NCBI RefSeq assembly: GCF_008000935.1
Contig: NZ_CP042831.1
Location: 3,782,001-3,846,000 of the forward strand
Direction of reading: 5' to 3'
Origin: Flavobacterium alkalisoli
Lineage (GTDB): Bacteria; Bacteroidota; Bacteroidia; Flavobacteriales; Flavobacteriaceae
Length of the DNA stretch: 64,000 nt
Below are positions 38,857 to 48,355 of the stretch, in pieces. The position numbers and the translations under genes are program-made. Positions within the stretch are counted from its first letter, which is position 1. Each line of letters begins with the position of its first letter. Under the pieces are notes generated by a model, which saw nothing but the letters and a program-made list of their open reading frames with translations, did not search any database and was not told the DNA's origin.

Positions 38857-40611
38857 TTAGAAATTAAACTTGTATGATGCCCCTAAAAGGAACTGGAATC
38901 CCTGTACAGGATAGTTAACCCATTTCTGATAGTTTTGGCCTGCAATATTATTAAGTTTCAAGAAACCTGTAAGCCTTTCATTATACCTGTATCCTACATG
39001 AGCATTAGCATCAAAATAGCTGTCCAGAGTTACTGTTTGAGAATCTATGTTCTGATCAAAACTCAGTTCAGGATATATCAGGTCTTTTCTTTCACCTACA
39101 AAAAACACGTTAGCTCCGGCATACCATTTCTCAGTAATATCCACATCAAGATCAGCTCCTATACGTATTGAAGGTAGGTTCCACGCTTCTTTCATGTCGG
39201 TATCATAACTATTGAAAGTCCCATTAACACCAAAACTAACATTATTAGAAATATCGGCCTTAAGCTCTCCAAAGAAACTGATTGTTCTCAACCTGTTATA
39301 AACAACACCAAAACTGTTGTTATAGTGATAATTATCCAATTGATCTTCAGAACTAGGTATATACAATGAATTCCTAAAAAATGCTTTGTCATCTTCATTC
39401 ATATACGATCCGCGTATATTATAGGCAACTGTATTGGCAAGCTTACCTTTCAACCCTACATATATATCATATTGCTGATTAGTTGGAGTTACAAGTAAAT
39501 CAGGTGACACAAATGGGTTTTGAGAAACAAAATCAGCATACGAGTTCTGTTTTAGCGAGCCTTCTGCACCGGCATAAGCAATCATTAAGTCGCCCACAAC
39601 TTTATAAGATGCCTTAATCTGTGGATAAACAAAGAATTTACCATCATTTTCATCATCAATTTTTCCTGAGCTATAGAACAAACCGGCACCCAATTGTACC
39701 GATAAATCATCTCTCTGAAAAAGTATACTTGGCTGAACGCCAAAATTTAAATGACTATATGTTAGTTCTTCACCAACAACCCATGGCCCCTGTTCAAAAG
39801 TACCACCTACATAATCGGCAATAAAGTCTACTTTGATTTTTTCTTCAAGCACATCAACATCTAAAGATGGCTTTACATAAAAACGATTTTCCGCCGAACC
39901 GTATCCGTCCCAAAAGCGCTTATATAATACCGAAGCATCCCTAAAGAAACTGTCTTCCGCAGCTATATTACCTCCTAAATAAAAGGTATTGTAGGTTTGT
40001 TTAGGGTCTATTGCCGCTATTTGCTCATCGGTAAAATCCACATACTCCAATGGCAGTCCGTACCAGTTATAAACCTGGTTCTGATACCCCATATCGGCAT
40101 TCCAGCTATAATCTTTCTGTCTGTTGCCGTAAGTTAAGTCTAAACTGGTATTATAGTACTTATCATCCAGCACAACGCCGTCTATACCTCCCTGTGAAGA
40201 GATGTGACGAAGCATACCTCCCACATACTCGTTTCGATTCAGATTTTCGGTAACAAAAAGTTCTGCATTAATAGTACCATAGTTACCTATACCTAATGAT
40301 GCATAATTATTAAAAGCTGTTTCCTTTTTACCCCTTTTTACTCCTGCTGCTTTACCTTTTGCCGGTGTAAATGTTGAGGCTACAGGGAAAGAGAAGATAT
40401 TGTATTCTATCTCTTTTTTCTGAGCATTATCCTCATCCTCCATTACAGGAGTTTCCTTTACTTTAAAAGCATCCGAAATTGTTGGTGTATATGGCTTAAC
40501 CACATTTACCACTTCGGTTCCTATGTTCTCGTCTTTCTTTTGGGCCGTGGCTGCCTGAAAACCTGCCAGGGCTAAAACAAAAGCTATTTTATATTGAAAT
40601 CTGATTGTCAT
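38857..40611 (-). CDS. outer-membrane beta-barrel protein (TonB-dependent receptor-like)
   Basis: A 584-residue exported protein with signal peptide (IAFVLALAGFQAATAQ) and a barrel made of repeated amphipathic strands (for example NYGTINAELFVTENLNRNEYVGGML, seen in parts), ending in the aromatic FLLGASYKFNF expected of outer-membrane barrels. A short N-terminal linker (IGTEVVNVVKPYTPTISDAF) precedes the barrel; I do not see the usual plug domain or TonB box. It follows the TPR gene by 27 bases in the same operon, which suggests the two work as one outer-membrane complex. Ligand unknown. Confidence 0.82.
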   Translation of the reverse strand: MTIRFQYKIAFVLALAGFQAATAQKKDENIGTEVVNVVKPYTPTISDAFKVKETPVMEDEDNAQKKEIEYNIFSFPVASTFTPAKGKAAGVKRGKKETAFNNYASLGIGNYGTINAELFVTENLNRNEYVGGMLRHISSQGGIDGVVLDDKYYNTSLDLTYGNRQKDYSWNADMGYQNQVYNWYGLPLEYVDFTDEQIAAIDPKQTYNTFYLGGNIAAEDSFFRDASVLYKRFWDGYGSAENRFYVKPSLDVDVLEEKIKVDFIADYVGGTFEQGPWVVGEELTYSHLNFGVQPSILFQRDDLSVQLGAGLFYSSGKIDDENDGKFFVYPQIKASYKVVGDLMIAYAGAEGSLKQNSYADFVSQNPFVSPDLLVTPTNQQYDIYVGLKGKLANTVAYNIRGSYMNEDDKAFFRNSLYIPSSEDQLDNYHYNNSFGVVYNRLRTISFFGELKADISNNVSFGVNGTFNSYDTDMKEAWNLPSIRIGADLDVDITEKWYAGANVFFVGERKDLIYPELSFDQNIDSQTVTLDSYFDANAHVGYRYNERLTGFLKLNNIAGQNYQKWVNYPVQGFQFLLGASYKFNF

Positions 40612-40638
40612 AACTAAATTTTAAAAGGCTGGTTATAC

Positions 40639-43600
40639 TTAATTTTGGATGGATGAGTTTGTTTTAGACTCTTCTCCTTTAATCCTGTTCAGTTCGGCTT
40701 TTGCCTCTTCCACTACATCAGGATAATCTGTAAAGTTCTTAATTACACTCTCCAATATATAAGTAGCCTGGAAACTGTCTTTTAAGCCATAAAAGTTCTT
40801 AGCCATAACCACAAGGCCTTTAGCTCCAAAATATTTATAACCCGAATAGTCTTTAGAAAGCTTTTGTATTGCCGCATTTGAAGCATCATACTTACCTTCT
40901 TTGTTTTTAAAGTAAGCATCATAATACAGTGCTTCTGCCGCCAGCTCACCTTTAGCTATAGTTTGCAGTTTAGCATAAGCTGCTTTAGCCTTTTCCTCAT
41001 TATTGGTCTTAATAGCCGAACGTGCAATTATAATTTGGGCATCACTCTTAATCCTGTCTTCTGTTTTACTGTTTGCAAGTACCTTATCAGCATACACAAC
41101 CGCATTAGCATAATCTTTTTGGTCGTAATAGCACTTCATAAGGTTAGACTGTGCAAAAGTTACATTTTGAGGGAAATCTGCCTCTGTTTCCAGTCTCTTA
41201 AGTACCGGCAGCGCTTTTTCATAATTCTTATTCTTAAGATGTATTTCTGCAAGCCTTGCCAGTGATGGTTCAGTAAACTCGTTTCTTGATTTAGAAACCA
41301 CATACTCATAATTAGGCACCGCATTGTTCTCAAGCTTTTCTGCATAGTACGACTGAGCTAAGTAGAAGTTTGCCTTTAATGCAGATATACCGTTAGGGAA
41401 CTGTGCCAGATAACTTGTTAGCGCAGATATAGCCCCTTTAGTATTGTTTTGAAGGTATTGCTTTTCTGCTGCCTCAAAAGCTGTATTATCAAGGTCAGAA
41501 TCGCTTACATCAACAAAATCAAGTGTTTTTACCCATGCCGCATACTCTTCTGTCCTTCCGCTGTCTACATAAATAAGACGGGCCGTACTTACGGCTTCCA
41601 TAGCTTCAGGAGTATTAGGGAATTCGGCAACTACTTTCTTAAATTTGTCAAGCGCCTGCTTATCGTTTTCTGCATTATAGTAAATAAGTGCCTGACGCAT
41701 CATTGCTTTAGATACGTAAGAGCTGCCTTTATATTCACTTATAAGCCTGTCATACGTTTGAAGGGCTTTTGTTGTATTCTTTTCGGTTACATAAGTATTA
41801 CCTAATTCATACAATGCATCATCGGCATATTTAGATTTAGGGTATGACTGTACAAATTTGGTAAGGTCTTCAATCTTTTTCTCATTTCTGCCCACATAAC
41901 CATAACTGATACCTTTTTGGAAGAAAGCATAATCTGCATCAATACCTTTCATGTCGATTGCCTTGTTGTAGGCTTCCATTGCAGGCCAGTATTTTGTAGA
42001 AACAAAGTAACTGTCTCCCAAACGCAGGTAAGCATCATTAAGCCTTACCTTATCGTCTTTAGCAGCATCGGCATACTTCTGGAAAAATTCTGCTGCCTTT
42101 TCATACTCCTTTAATTTAAAGTAAGTATATCCAAGATTATAGTTTATATGCTTATACTCCGGTGTAGATGCAGCCTCAGTAAAGCCTGTATACTGTTTAA
42201 AACTCAACAAGGCTTCATTAAATAAACCTAAAGTATATTCAGTTTCTGCTTTCCAAAAAGTAGCCCTTGCGGTAAACCTTGGGTCACGCTGCTCTGCAAT
42301 AGATTTCTTAAACAATTCTAATGCATCGTGGTAGCTACCATCTGTATATAATTCAAGTCCGCGGTAAAAAGCCACTTTCTGATAGGCCAGCCTGTTTTCA
42401 GGCGACTTGTTCTTTTCAAGCAGCGTTAAGGCCTCCTTGTAATTTTTTGATGTGATATAAGAATCGATAAGCAACCCCTGAACCTCCTGCTTAAAAGGAG
42501 TTTGCGGGTACTTGTCCATAAACGCCTTAAGTACTTCCGGAACACTTTGATAAGGATTACCTATTTCGTAACTCAGCTTAGCATAATTTAAATAGGCATC
42601 TTCCTGAATTTTGGCGTCAAAATCCATTTCCGATGCTGTTTTAAATGCATTTAAAGCCTGTTGCTTCTTATCGGTTTTAAGGTAACTTTCCCCTAAATGG
42701 TAGTAAGCATTTTGAGCTACAAAATCGTTACCATCTATAATTTTATTAAACTGAGCGATGGCGTTTTCATAATCTCCCTGCTTGTAGTAAGCATACCCTA
42801 GCTGATAATAGTCGGTATTGTTCCATTTACCTTTCTTGCCACGGTATTCTTTTAAATAAGGTATTGCCTTATCATACTGCTTAAGGTTAAAGTGACTCTC
42901 ACCTATTATCTTATTAAGCTCTGATTTTTCCATAGCGTTTGATTTGGCCAATTGCGGTTCACCCAAATCGATAGCTTTTTGAAAATTACCCAGCTTAAAG
43001 TTCATGTCAGCCTGAAAATAGGACATTTTCTCTTTGTATTCGTCCTGATCTTCTACCTGCTCAAAATACTCGTTTGCATTTTTATAGTTATCGCTCTCAT
43101 AGGCTAAATACCCCAAATAATATTTTGCCTGAGAACCATACTCTTTTGAGTTAACTACCTTGTTAAGGTATTTTTCTGCCTGCTTTTTGTCGCCTGCATT
43201 AAAAAAACTGTATCCTTTCTGGAAATTATATCTTTCCCTGTCGGCATTAGACATGGAAGCCTCATCGGCTTTGTCATACCATTTTAAAGCCTGCGGATAT
43301 TTACCCTGATTAAAGTAATACCCTGCCACCTCAATATAAGCCTGATTTTGCTTGGTACTGGTAGGATAGTCTTCCACAAAGTTTTCCATAAGCATATCGG
43401 CATTCATCTGCTCAAGTCTTATGGCACAATTTGCTATATAGTAAGCACAGTCTGCCTGCACTTCCATTTCACTGTTAGTACTCTTGGTTTTTTCAAAAAG
43501 AATCTGGGCAGCCTGATACTCCTTTTCGTTGTATAAGGTAACAGCCTTATCAAAGTCTTTAAGGTCGTTTGTGTAGATTTTAGATTGCTGTGCCGATAGA

Positions 43601-43653
43601 CTAAGGGCACAAAACGGTACTGAAAATAATAGTAACCTGTTTAGTTTGCGCAT
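40639..43653 (-). CDS. large tetratricopeptide repeat protein, exported
   Basis: A 1004-residue exported protein (signal peptide LLLFSVPFCALSLSAQ) built almost entirely of tetratricopeptide repeats, about twenty-five to thirty units such as YFNQGKYPQALKWYDKADEA and YYKQGDYENAIAQFNKIID. TPR solenoids act as protein-binding scaffolds; in the periplasm a repeat this long may hold an envelope complex. It leads a two-gene operon with the barrel protein downstream. A -7 element lies at 43679-43686. Long TPR proteins paired with barrel genes are common in flavobacteria, but the role of this pair is not known to me. Confidence 0.9.
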   Translation of the reverse strand: MRKLNRLLLFSVPFCALSLSAQQSKIYTNDLKDFDKAVTLYNEKEYQAAQILFEKTKSTNSEMEVQADCAYYIANCAIRLEQMNADMLMENFVEDYPTSTKQNQAYIEVAGYYFNQGKYPQALKWYDKADEASMSNADRERYNFQKGYSFFNAGDKKQAEKYLNKVVNSKEYGSQAKYYLGYLAYESDNYKNANEYFEQVEDQDEYKEKMSYFQADMNFKLGNFQKAIDLGEPQLAKSNAMEKSELNKIIGESHFNLKQYDKAIPYLKEYRGKKGKWNNTDYYQLGYAYYKQGDYENAIAQFNKIIDGNDFVAQNAYYHLGESYLKTDKKQQALNAFKTASEMDFDAKIQEDAYLNYAKLSYEIGNPYQSVPEVLKAFMDKYPQTPFKQEVQGLLIDSYITSKNYKEALTLLEKNKSPENRLAYQKVAFYRGLELYTDGSYHDALELFKKSIAEQRDPRFTARATFWKAETEYTLGLFNEALLSFKQYTGFTEAASTPEYKHINYNLGYTYFKLKEYEKAAEFFQKYADAAKDDKVRLNDAYLRLGDSYFVSTKYWPAMEAYNKAIDMKGIDADYAFFQKGISYGYVGRNEKKIEDLTKFVQSYPKSKYADDALYELGNTYVTEKNTTKALQTYDRLISEYKGSSYVSKAMMRQALIYYNAENDKQALDKFKKVVAEFPNTPEAMEAVSTARLIYVDSGRTEEYAAWVKTLDFVDVSDSDLDNTAFEAAEKQYLQNNTKGAISALTSYLAQFPNGISALKANFYLAQSYYAEKLENNAVPNYEYVVSKSRNEFTEPSLARLAEIHLKNKNYEKALPVLKRLETEADFPQNVTFAQSNLMKCYYDQKDYANAVVYADKVLANSKTEDRIKSDAQIIIARSAIKTNNEEKAKAAYAKLQTIAKGELAAEALYYDAYFKNKEGKYDASNAAIQKLSKDYSGYKYFGAKGLVVMAKNFYGLKDSFQATYILESVIKNFTDYPDVVEEAKAELNRIKGEESKTNSSIQN

Positions 43654-43678
43654 ATTGGTTTTTTATTTTATGGGTAGC

Positions 43679-43686
43679 CAAATATA
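43679..43686 (-). promoter_or_regulatory. -7 promoter element (TAnnTTTG) of TPR-barrel operon
   Basis: Minus-strand TATATTTG lies 25 bases before the TPR ATG at 43653. Confidence 0.65.
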
Positions 43687-43847
43687 TCAATTCTTATTTT
43701 TATTTAACGCGTAAATAAAGAGTTTTAGTATTACTTTAATAAAATGGATACACGTATAGAAAAGGTTAAATTGTATATTGCAAAAAGAATAATTTTTTGA
43801 ATAAAACCGTTTACTTTATTACTTTTACCAAATAAACAACAAAGACT

Positions 43848-44531
43848 ATGTCCCAACCCGTTCTATCGTTAAAAAACGTAAATGTATACCAGGATAATAA
43901 TGCCGTACTTACCGACATAAACCTTGACGTTTATCCGGGAGAATTTATCTATATAATAGGTAAAACAGGATCGGGGAAAAGCAGCTTTATGAAAACCCTT
44001 TATGCCGACCTTAAACTAAGAGAAGGCTACGGTACTTTTGTAGACTATGATCTTGCCAAACTTAAAGAACGTAACATACCATACCTAAGGAGAAAAATAG
44101 GTGTTGTTTTTCAGGATTTCAAACTACTGCCGGACAGGACTGTTTTTGACAACCTTCTTTTTGTACTTAAGGCTACAGGCTGGAGTGAAAAAAGGGAAAT
44201 GGAAGTAAAAATAAACGAGGTGCTTGATAAGGTAGGTATGAAAAATGCCATACACAAAATGCCTCACCAGATATCGGGAGGTGAGCAGCAAAGGGTTGCT
44301 GTAGCACGTGCCCTGCTTAATGACCCAGAGGTTATTATTGCCGATGAGCCAACAGGTAACCTTGACCCGCAAACCAGCGTAGAGGTTATGCAACTGCTTA
44401 AAGAGATTAATCAAAACGGCAAAACCATAATCATGGCAACACACGATTATGCCCTGCTGATGAAGTTCCCTTCTAAAACGCTTAAATGTGATAGCGGTAC
44501 CCTGTTTGAGGTAGTACAGCGAACGGTTTAA
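43848..44531 (+). CDS. ftsE: cell-division ATP-binding protein FtsE
   Basis: A 227-residue ABC ATPase of the FtsE type. Walker A is [14 protein letters not shown], the Q-loop [18 protein letters not shown], the signature [15 protein letters not shown], Walker [15 protein letters not shown] and the H-loop MATHDYALL. The [12 protein letters not shown] block is characteristic of FtsE rather than LolD. Its partner FtsX is not next to it, which differs from E. coli; a glycosyltransferase follows after two bases. The weak -7-like TACTTTTA lies upstream at 43820-43827. Confidence 0.92.
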   Translation: MSQPVLSLKNVNVYQDNNAVLTDINLDVYPGEFIYIIGKTGSGKSSFMKTLYADLKLREGYGTFVDYDLAKLKERNIPYLRRKIGVVFQDFKLLPDRTVFDNLLFVLKATGWSEKREMEVKINEVLDKVGMKNAIHKMPHQISGGEQQRVAVARALLNDPEVIIADEPTGNLDPQTSVEVMQLLKEINQNGKTIIMATHDYALLMKFPSKTLKCDSGTLFEVVQRTV

Positions 44532-44533
44532 TT

Positions 44534-45265
44534 ATGGACAAAAAGCTGTTGCTTATTATTCCGTTTTACAACGAAGCATCCAGAATTGAGCGAGATACTT
44601 TTACTCAGGCTTTTACAAGTCATGCCAACTGCGACTTTTTATTGGTTAACGATGGTAGTTCTGACAATACAGCTTTAATCCTTAATAAACTTAGCGACAA
44701 ATTTCCTAATGCAACTGCCTTAGACCTTAAAAAGAACGGCGGAAAAGCAGAAGCTATCAGGCAGGCTGTATTATACAGCAAAGACAAAAGCTACACTCAT
44801 ATAGGGTATCTTGATGCCGATTTAGCCACTCCTTTTGATGAGTTTTTCAGGATATGGGAGTTTGCCTGTAAAAACCCTAATTACACCTTTGTAATGGGCA
44901 GCAGGATAAAAAAACTGGGCAGCGATATAACCCGCTACTCTTACAGGCATTATTCCGGAAGGATATTTGCAACCATTGCCAGCAAACTGATACTTAAAGC
45001 CCCAGTATATGATACCCAGTGTGGTGCAAAAATTATAACCCATGATCTGGCAGCAACATTATTTGAAAAACCATTTATAACCAAGTGGGTTTTTGATTTG
45101 GAGCTACTTTTACGCTACAGGGAAATTGAAAAAAATTACCTTCACAAGATATTTGAATACGGCCTTAGCATATGGATAGAAAAAGGAGACAGCAAAATAA
45201 CCTTTAAAGATTTATTAGGCTTCCCTTATCAGCTTGTAAAAATACACTTTGCCTATGGTAAGTAA
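44534..45265 (+). CDS. glycosyltransferase family 2 (dolichyl-phosphate glucosyltransferase-like)
   Basis: A 243-residue GT2 enzyme. Blocks are LLIIPFYNEASRIERDTF, LLVNDGSSDNTALIL, GGKAEAIRQAV, YLDADLATPFDEF (DxD motif) and VMGSRIKKLGS, with YDTQCGAKI towards the end, the pattern of the DPG-synthase/ALG5-like group that transfers a hexose to polyprenyl phosphate. It starts two bases after ftsE and overlaps the next membrane protein by 11 bases. Donor sugar unknown. This is the second GT2/membrane-protein pair in the window. Confidence 0.9.
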   Translation: MDKKLLLIIPFYNEASRIERDTFTQAFTSHANCDFLLVNDGSSDNTALILNKLSDKFPNATALDLKKNGGKAEAIRQAVLYSKDKSYTHIGYLDADLATPFDEFFRIWEFACKNPNYTFVMGSRIKKLGSDITRYSYRHYSGRIFATIASKLILKAPVYDTQCGAKIITHDLAATLFEKPFITKWVFDLELLLRYREIEKNYLHKIFEYGLSIWIEKGDSKITFKDLLGFPYQLVKIHFAYGK

Positions 45266-46553
45266 TATAATAAATACCCTCACTAAAAGGCCTATTGCCA
45301 CTATTATCGCTTTTTGCTTTATCAGCAGGCTGATTATTGTATTGCTTTATCAAAACATCACTATTTTTCCTGATTCGTCAGGTTATACAGAACTGGCAGA
45401 ACGTTTAGCCGATTTTAATCTGGAAGGCTATCTGGGAACGCGCAGCCCCGGATATCCTATACTTCTTGCCCTTACAGGAAATTCACTAATTATTGCTGTA
45501 GTCGTTCAGTTTGTCTTAGGAACCATAAATGCCATTTATCAGTATAAAACTTTACAGCTACTAAACTTTACAACTAAGGCATCATTAATTTCAATACTGA
45601 TATTTAACAGCTTGCTTCATGTAATTTTTTATGAAACCAATATCCTGACAGAAAGCTTTACACTATTTTTTGTTACGCTGATATTTTATTTTATTACAAA
45701 AGGATTATATACAGAACATAAACTAAAAAACAGCATCATATTAAGCCTGCTTATAGGCTTTCTTATACTTATAAAACCGTTCTATATATTTCTGCCGTTT
45801 TTAATTTACGGATTTTATACCCTGAAGAATTTCAGTGTTTCAAAAATCATCAATATTCGCCTTATCCTGTTTATATTTCCCCTCCTTTCTTTTTTAGGAT
45901 GGTCTTATGTAAATAAGGTTAATACAGGTTATTTTGTTTCAACTACCTATTGGGGAATTAACATAGCGCAAAACTGTGTTTATTTTGCCGAAAAGTGCCC
46001 TGAAGAATATAAAGAGATAGGAGATACTTATGCCGACTACAGAGAAAAAATTATTGCTGCAGATAAAGATGTAGCCATGACCATTTGGTTTGCAAGGCCG
46101 GAACTTATGGGCATGACCAAATTATCTTACCTGCCCGACTTTTCTGCCAAACTAAGCGAATACAGTAAAGCCACAATAAAGAAAAACCCTATTGACTATT
46201 CTAAGCAGGTGTTTGTATCATGGAGAGATTTTTGGAATACTGCCATTTACTGGAATTACAAAAGCTTTAAAGTAGCACATGCTAATCAGGCTCTTTACCT
46301 TTTATGGCTGACACAAAGTTTTTTACTCTATTTAATCAAACTAATTTTTGTATTGCTTATACCCTACCATATAGTGCAGTTTTTTCGCAAAAAAGAAATC
46401 AATCCTGCAATTATTATTACAACAGTAATTTTTGCTGCCTCAATATTACAGGCTATGGCTACTTATGGCACTAATTCAAGATTTAGCTACCCTTTTGAGT
46501 TTTTAATGATTATTGTTGTACTGCTTACTTTTGGAAAAAAGCTAAAAACTTAA
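45255..46553 (+). CDS. ArnT/GT39-like polytopic glycosyltransferase
   Basis: A 432-residue inner-membrane protein with roughly ten helices and a GT-C layout: a first loop containing NITIFPDSSGYTELAERLAD (the 'DS..Y' acidic site typical of the PMT/ArnT superfamily) and RSPGYPILLAL, then helices and a periplasmic region (NIAQNCVYFAEKCPEEYKE). It probably transfers a sugar from polyprenyl phosphate to an acceptor outside the membrane. The ATG at 45255 is preferred over an in-frame TTG at 45249. Overlap with the upstream GT2 gene indicates a shared pathway. Confidence 0.82.
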   Translation: MVSNIINTLTKRPIATIIAFCFISRLIIVLLYQNITIFPDSSGYTELAERLADFNLEGYLGTRSPGYPILLALTGNSLIIAVVVQFVLGTINAIYQYKTLQLLNFTTKASLISILIFNSLLHVIFYETNILTESFTLFFVTLIFYFITKGLYTEHKLKNSIILSLLIGFLILIKPFYIFLPFLIYGFYTLKNFSVSKIINIRLILFIFPLLSFLGWSYVNKVNTGYFVSTTYWGINIAQNCVYFAEKCPEEYKEIGDTYADYREKIIAADKDVAMTIWFARPELMGMTKLSYLPDFSAKLSEYSKATIKKNPIDYSKQVFVSWRDFWNTAIYWNYKSFKVAHANQALYLLWLTQSFLLYLIKLIFVLLIPYHIVQFFRKKEINPAIIITTVIFAASILQAMATYGTNSRFSYPFEFLMIIVVLLTFGKKLKT

Positions 46554-46556
46554 TAA

Positions 46557-47372
46557 TTACTTCTTTTTGTATACATGAGGGTTTTCTCTTACCCCTTTTT
46601 TAAACATTTTACGAAGACCCATCCTTAAAAAGGTATCTAAACGTAATACCACATCAGTAATTTTATTCTCTGGTCTTCCTCTGAAAGAGGTAACATGAAA
46701 TGAATCGGTTTGTTTTAAAGGTTCACCGGAAAAATAATAGTTTGAAACACAACACCTGAATCCATCATAATTTACCGGGGATACCGAATGTAAAGAATGG
46801 CTATGTGTCGCCATTACAGCAAGTCTGTTAAACTTACTATGCACGGTAATTTGCCTGGCTTTTAATCCGTTTGGCCAAAGCTCAAGATTTCCACCATATT
46901 GCTCTTCCCAATTGGGAGTTACATAGTATAAAAGATTTAAAACCCTCCATAATGCCCTGTCCTTATCGTGAGAATTATCAAGATGCGGATTTAAAAACTG
47001 CTTATGCCCCATCATAGAAATACCACCCGCATAAAGATTATCATCTGGCAAAATATCTTTCAACCCACATATTTCTCCTACAAGCCTAACAATTTTTCTA
47101 TCCTGAAAAGCATAAATAATCTCCTCCAGAACCGGATTATATTTATCCATTTGTGCAGCAACATACTTATCTTCCCTTATACTTTTTTTAAGCACCATTT
47201 CCTCAGACTTAGGAAATGCTTTATAAATTTCCAGTGCCAATTCTTCCGGTAAAAGGTTATCCAGATAAAAATGACCTATACCTGCGGCAGTTTTATTATA
47301 TTGCTCAGTAAGCTCCTGTTTCTTTTGAAGGATTGAATTGTATATAAGCTCAGAGTAAGAGTGTCTGTCCAT
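46557..47372 (-). CDS. 2-oxoglutarate/Fe(II)-dependent oxygenase
   Basis: A 271-residue protein resembling prolyl-4-hydroxylase-type dioxygenases. The iron-binding HxD is in NPHLDNSHD near residue 130; the distal His is in THSLHSVSPVNYDGFRCC, followed by an Arg expected to bind 2-oxoglutarate. The double-stranded beta-helix core reads LLYYVTPNWEEQYGGNLELW. It has no signal peptide. Its own promoter -7 box (47389-47396) and setting among glycosyltransferases suggest it modifies a glycan precursor or a protein, but the substrate is unknown. It is convergent with the ArnT-like gene (3-base gap). Confidence 0.85.
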   Translation of the reverse strand: MDRHSYSELIYNSILQKKQELTEQYNKTAAGIGHFYLDNLLPEELALEIYKAFPKSEEMVLKKSIREDKYVAAQMDKYNPVLEEIIYAFQDRKIVRLVGEICGLKDILPDDNLYAGGISMMGHKQFLNPHLDNSHDKDRALWRVLNLLYYVTPNWEEQYGGNLELWPNGLKARQITVHSKFNRLAVMATHSHSLHSVSPVNYDGFRCCVSNYYFSGEPLKQTDSFHVTSFRGRPENKITDVVLRLDTFLRMGLRKMFKKGVRENPHVYKKK

Positions 47373-47388
47373 ATGTAAAGATTTTCTC

Positions 47389-47396
47389 CAAATATA
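47389..47396 (-). promoter_or_regulatory. -7 promoter element (TAnnTTTG) of oxygenase gene
   Basis: Minus-strand TATATTTG lies 16 bases before the ATG at 47372, giving a leader of only about a dozen bases. Confidence 0.65.
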
Positions 47397-47432
47397 AACA
47401 TTAGCTGATAGAATGTATACTACTTAGTTTAT

Positions 47433-47440
47433 TACATTTG
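47433..47440 (+). promoter_or_regulatory. -7 promoter element (TAnnTTTG) of GT2 gene at 47456
   Basis: TACATTTG lies 15 bases before the ATG. Only 36 bases separate it from the divergent oxygenase -7 box. Confidence 0.65.
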
Positions 47441-47455
47441 CAAAAACTGTTTTAA

Positions 47456-48355
47456 ATGCTGTCTGTTTTAATTCCTGTATATAATTATAACGTATTTCCT
47501 CTTGTAGAAAATTTACTAAAACAATGTTTAAGTGAAAATATTGTTTTTGAAATTATAGCTTTAGATGATGCTTCAAAAAATGAGGGTACGATAAAGGCTA
47601 ATCAGGAAATAAACAATCTAGACAACTGTAGCTACGAGGTGCTTCAAGAAAACTTAGGACGAAGCGGAATAAGAAACTTACTGGCTAAAAGGGCGCAATA
47701 TAACTGGCTGCTATTTTTAGATGCCGATACTATGCCCGTAAACAACACCTTAATTTCTAAATACATTCCACACTTAAACGATGAGGAAAAAGTTATTTAC
47801 GGAGGTATTATATATCAGGAAAAGCAACCTGAAAAACAGGAATTGTTGCGATGGGTATATGGCAACAGTCGTGAAGCTCTATCGGTTAAAAAAAGAATGT
47901 CAGACCCTTATCTTAGCATGCTTACCCTAAACTTTGCCATAAAAAAGTCGGTTTTTAAGAAAGTTACATTTAATGAGACGATACCAAATTTAAGGTATGA
48001 GGATATCCTTTTTTCATATGATCTTTCATTAAATAAAATTACAATGGAGCATATTGCTAATCCGGTTTATCATTTGGGTCTGGATACAAGCTATATATGC
48101 CTTATAAAAGCTGAAGATTCCATAAAAGGCCTAAAATATTTACTTGATCACCAACTTTTAGACGCAAACTACATGAGGCTGTCTAAAACATATGTCAATT
48201 TAAAAAAGTTTGGCCTTACCGGTTTACTAAGTTTATTTTTCAGGGCAAATAAATCATTTATGCAAAAAAATCTGCTTGGAGGAAAACCTTCTCTTTTTGT
48301 TTTTGATTTGTATAGATTAGGGTATTTAACGTTACTTCAAAAGAGAGGTAAATAA
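47456..48355 (+). CDS. glycosyltransferase family 2
   Basis: A 299-residue GT2 enzyme. Visible blocks: MLSVLIPVYNYNVFPLVENL, IIALDDASKNEGTIKAN, NLGRSGIRNLLAKRA and the DxD site WLLFLDADTMPV, then YGGIIYQEKQPEKQELLRW and NLRYEDILFSYDLS (catalytic ED). No membrane helix is evident, so it acts on the cytosolic face, probably on a growing surface glycan. It stands alone on the plus strand; the convergent GT4 gene overlaps its 3' end by 24 bases. Confidence 0.9.
   Translation: MLSVLIPVYNYNVFPLVENLLKQCLSENIVFEIIALDDASKNEGTIKANQEINNLDNCSYEVLQENLGRSGIRNLLAKRAQYNWLLFLDADTMPVNNTLISKYIPHLNDEEKVIYGGIIYQEKQPEKQELLRWVYGNSREALSVKKRMSDPYLSMLTLNFAIKKSVFKKVTFNETIPNLRYEDILFSYDLSLNKITMEHIANPVYHLGLDTSYICLIKAEDSIKGLKYLLDHQLLDANYMRLSKTYVNLKKFGLTGLLSLFFRANKSFMQKNLLGGKPSLFVFDLYRLGYLTLLQKRGK

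Noticed and set aside
45249..45254. TTG start for the ArnT-like protein
   Set aside because: An ATG two codons later (45255) gives the same protein and is the simpler choice.
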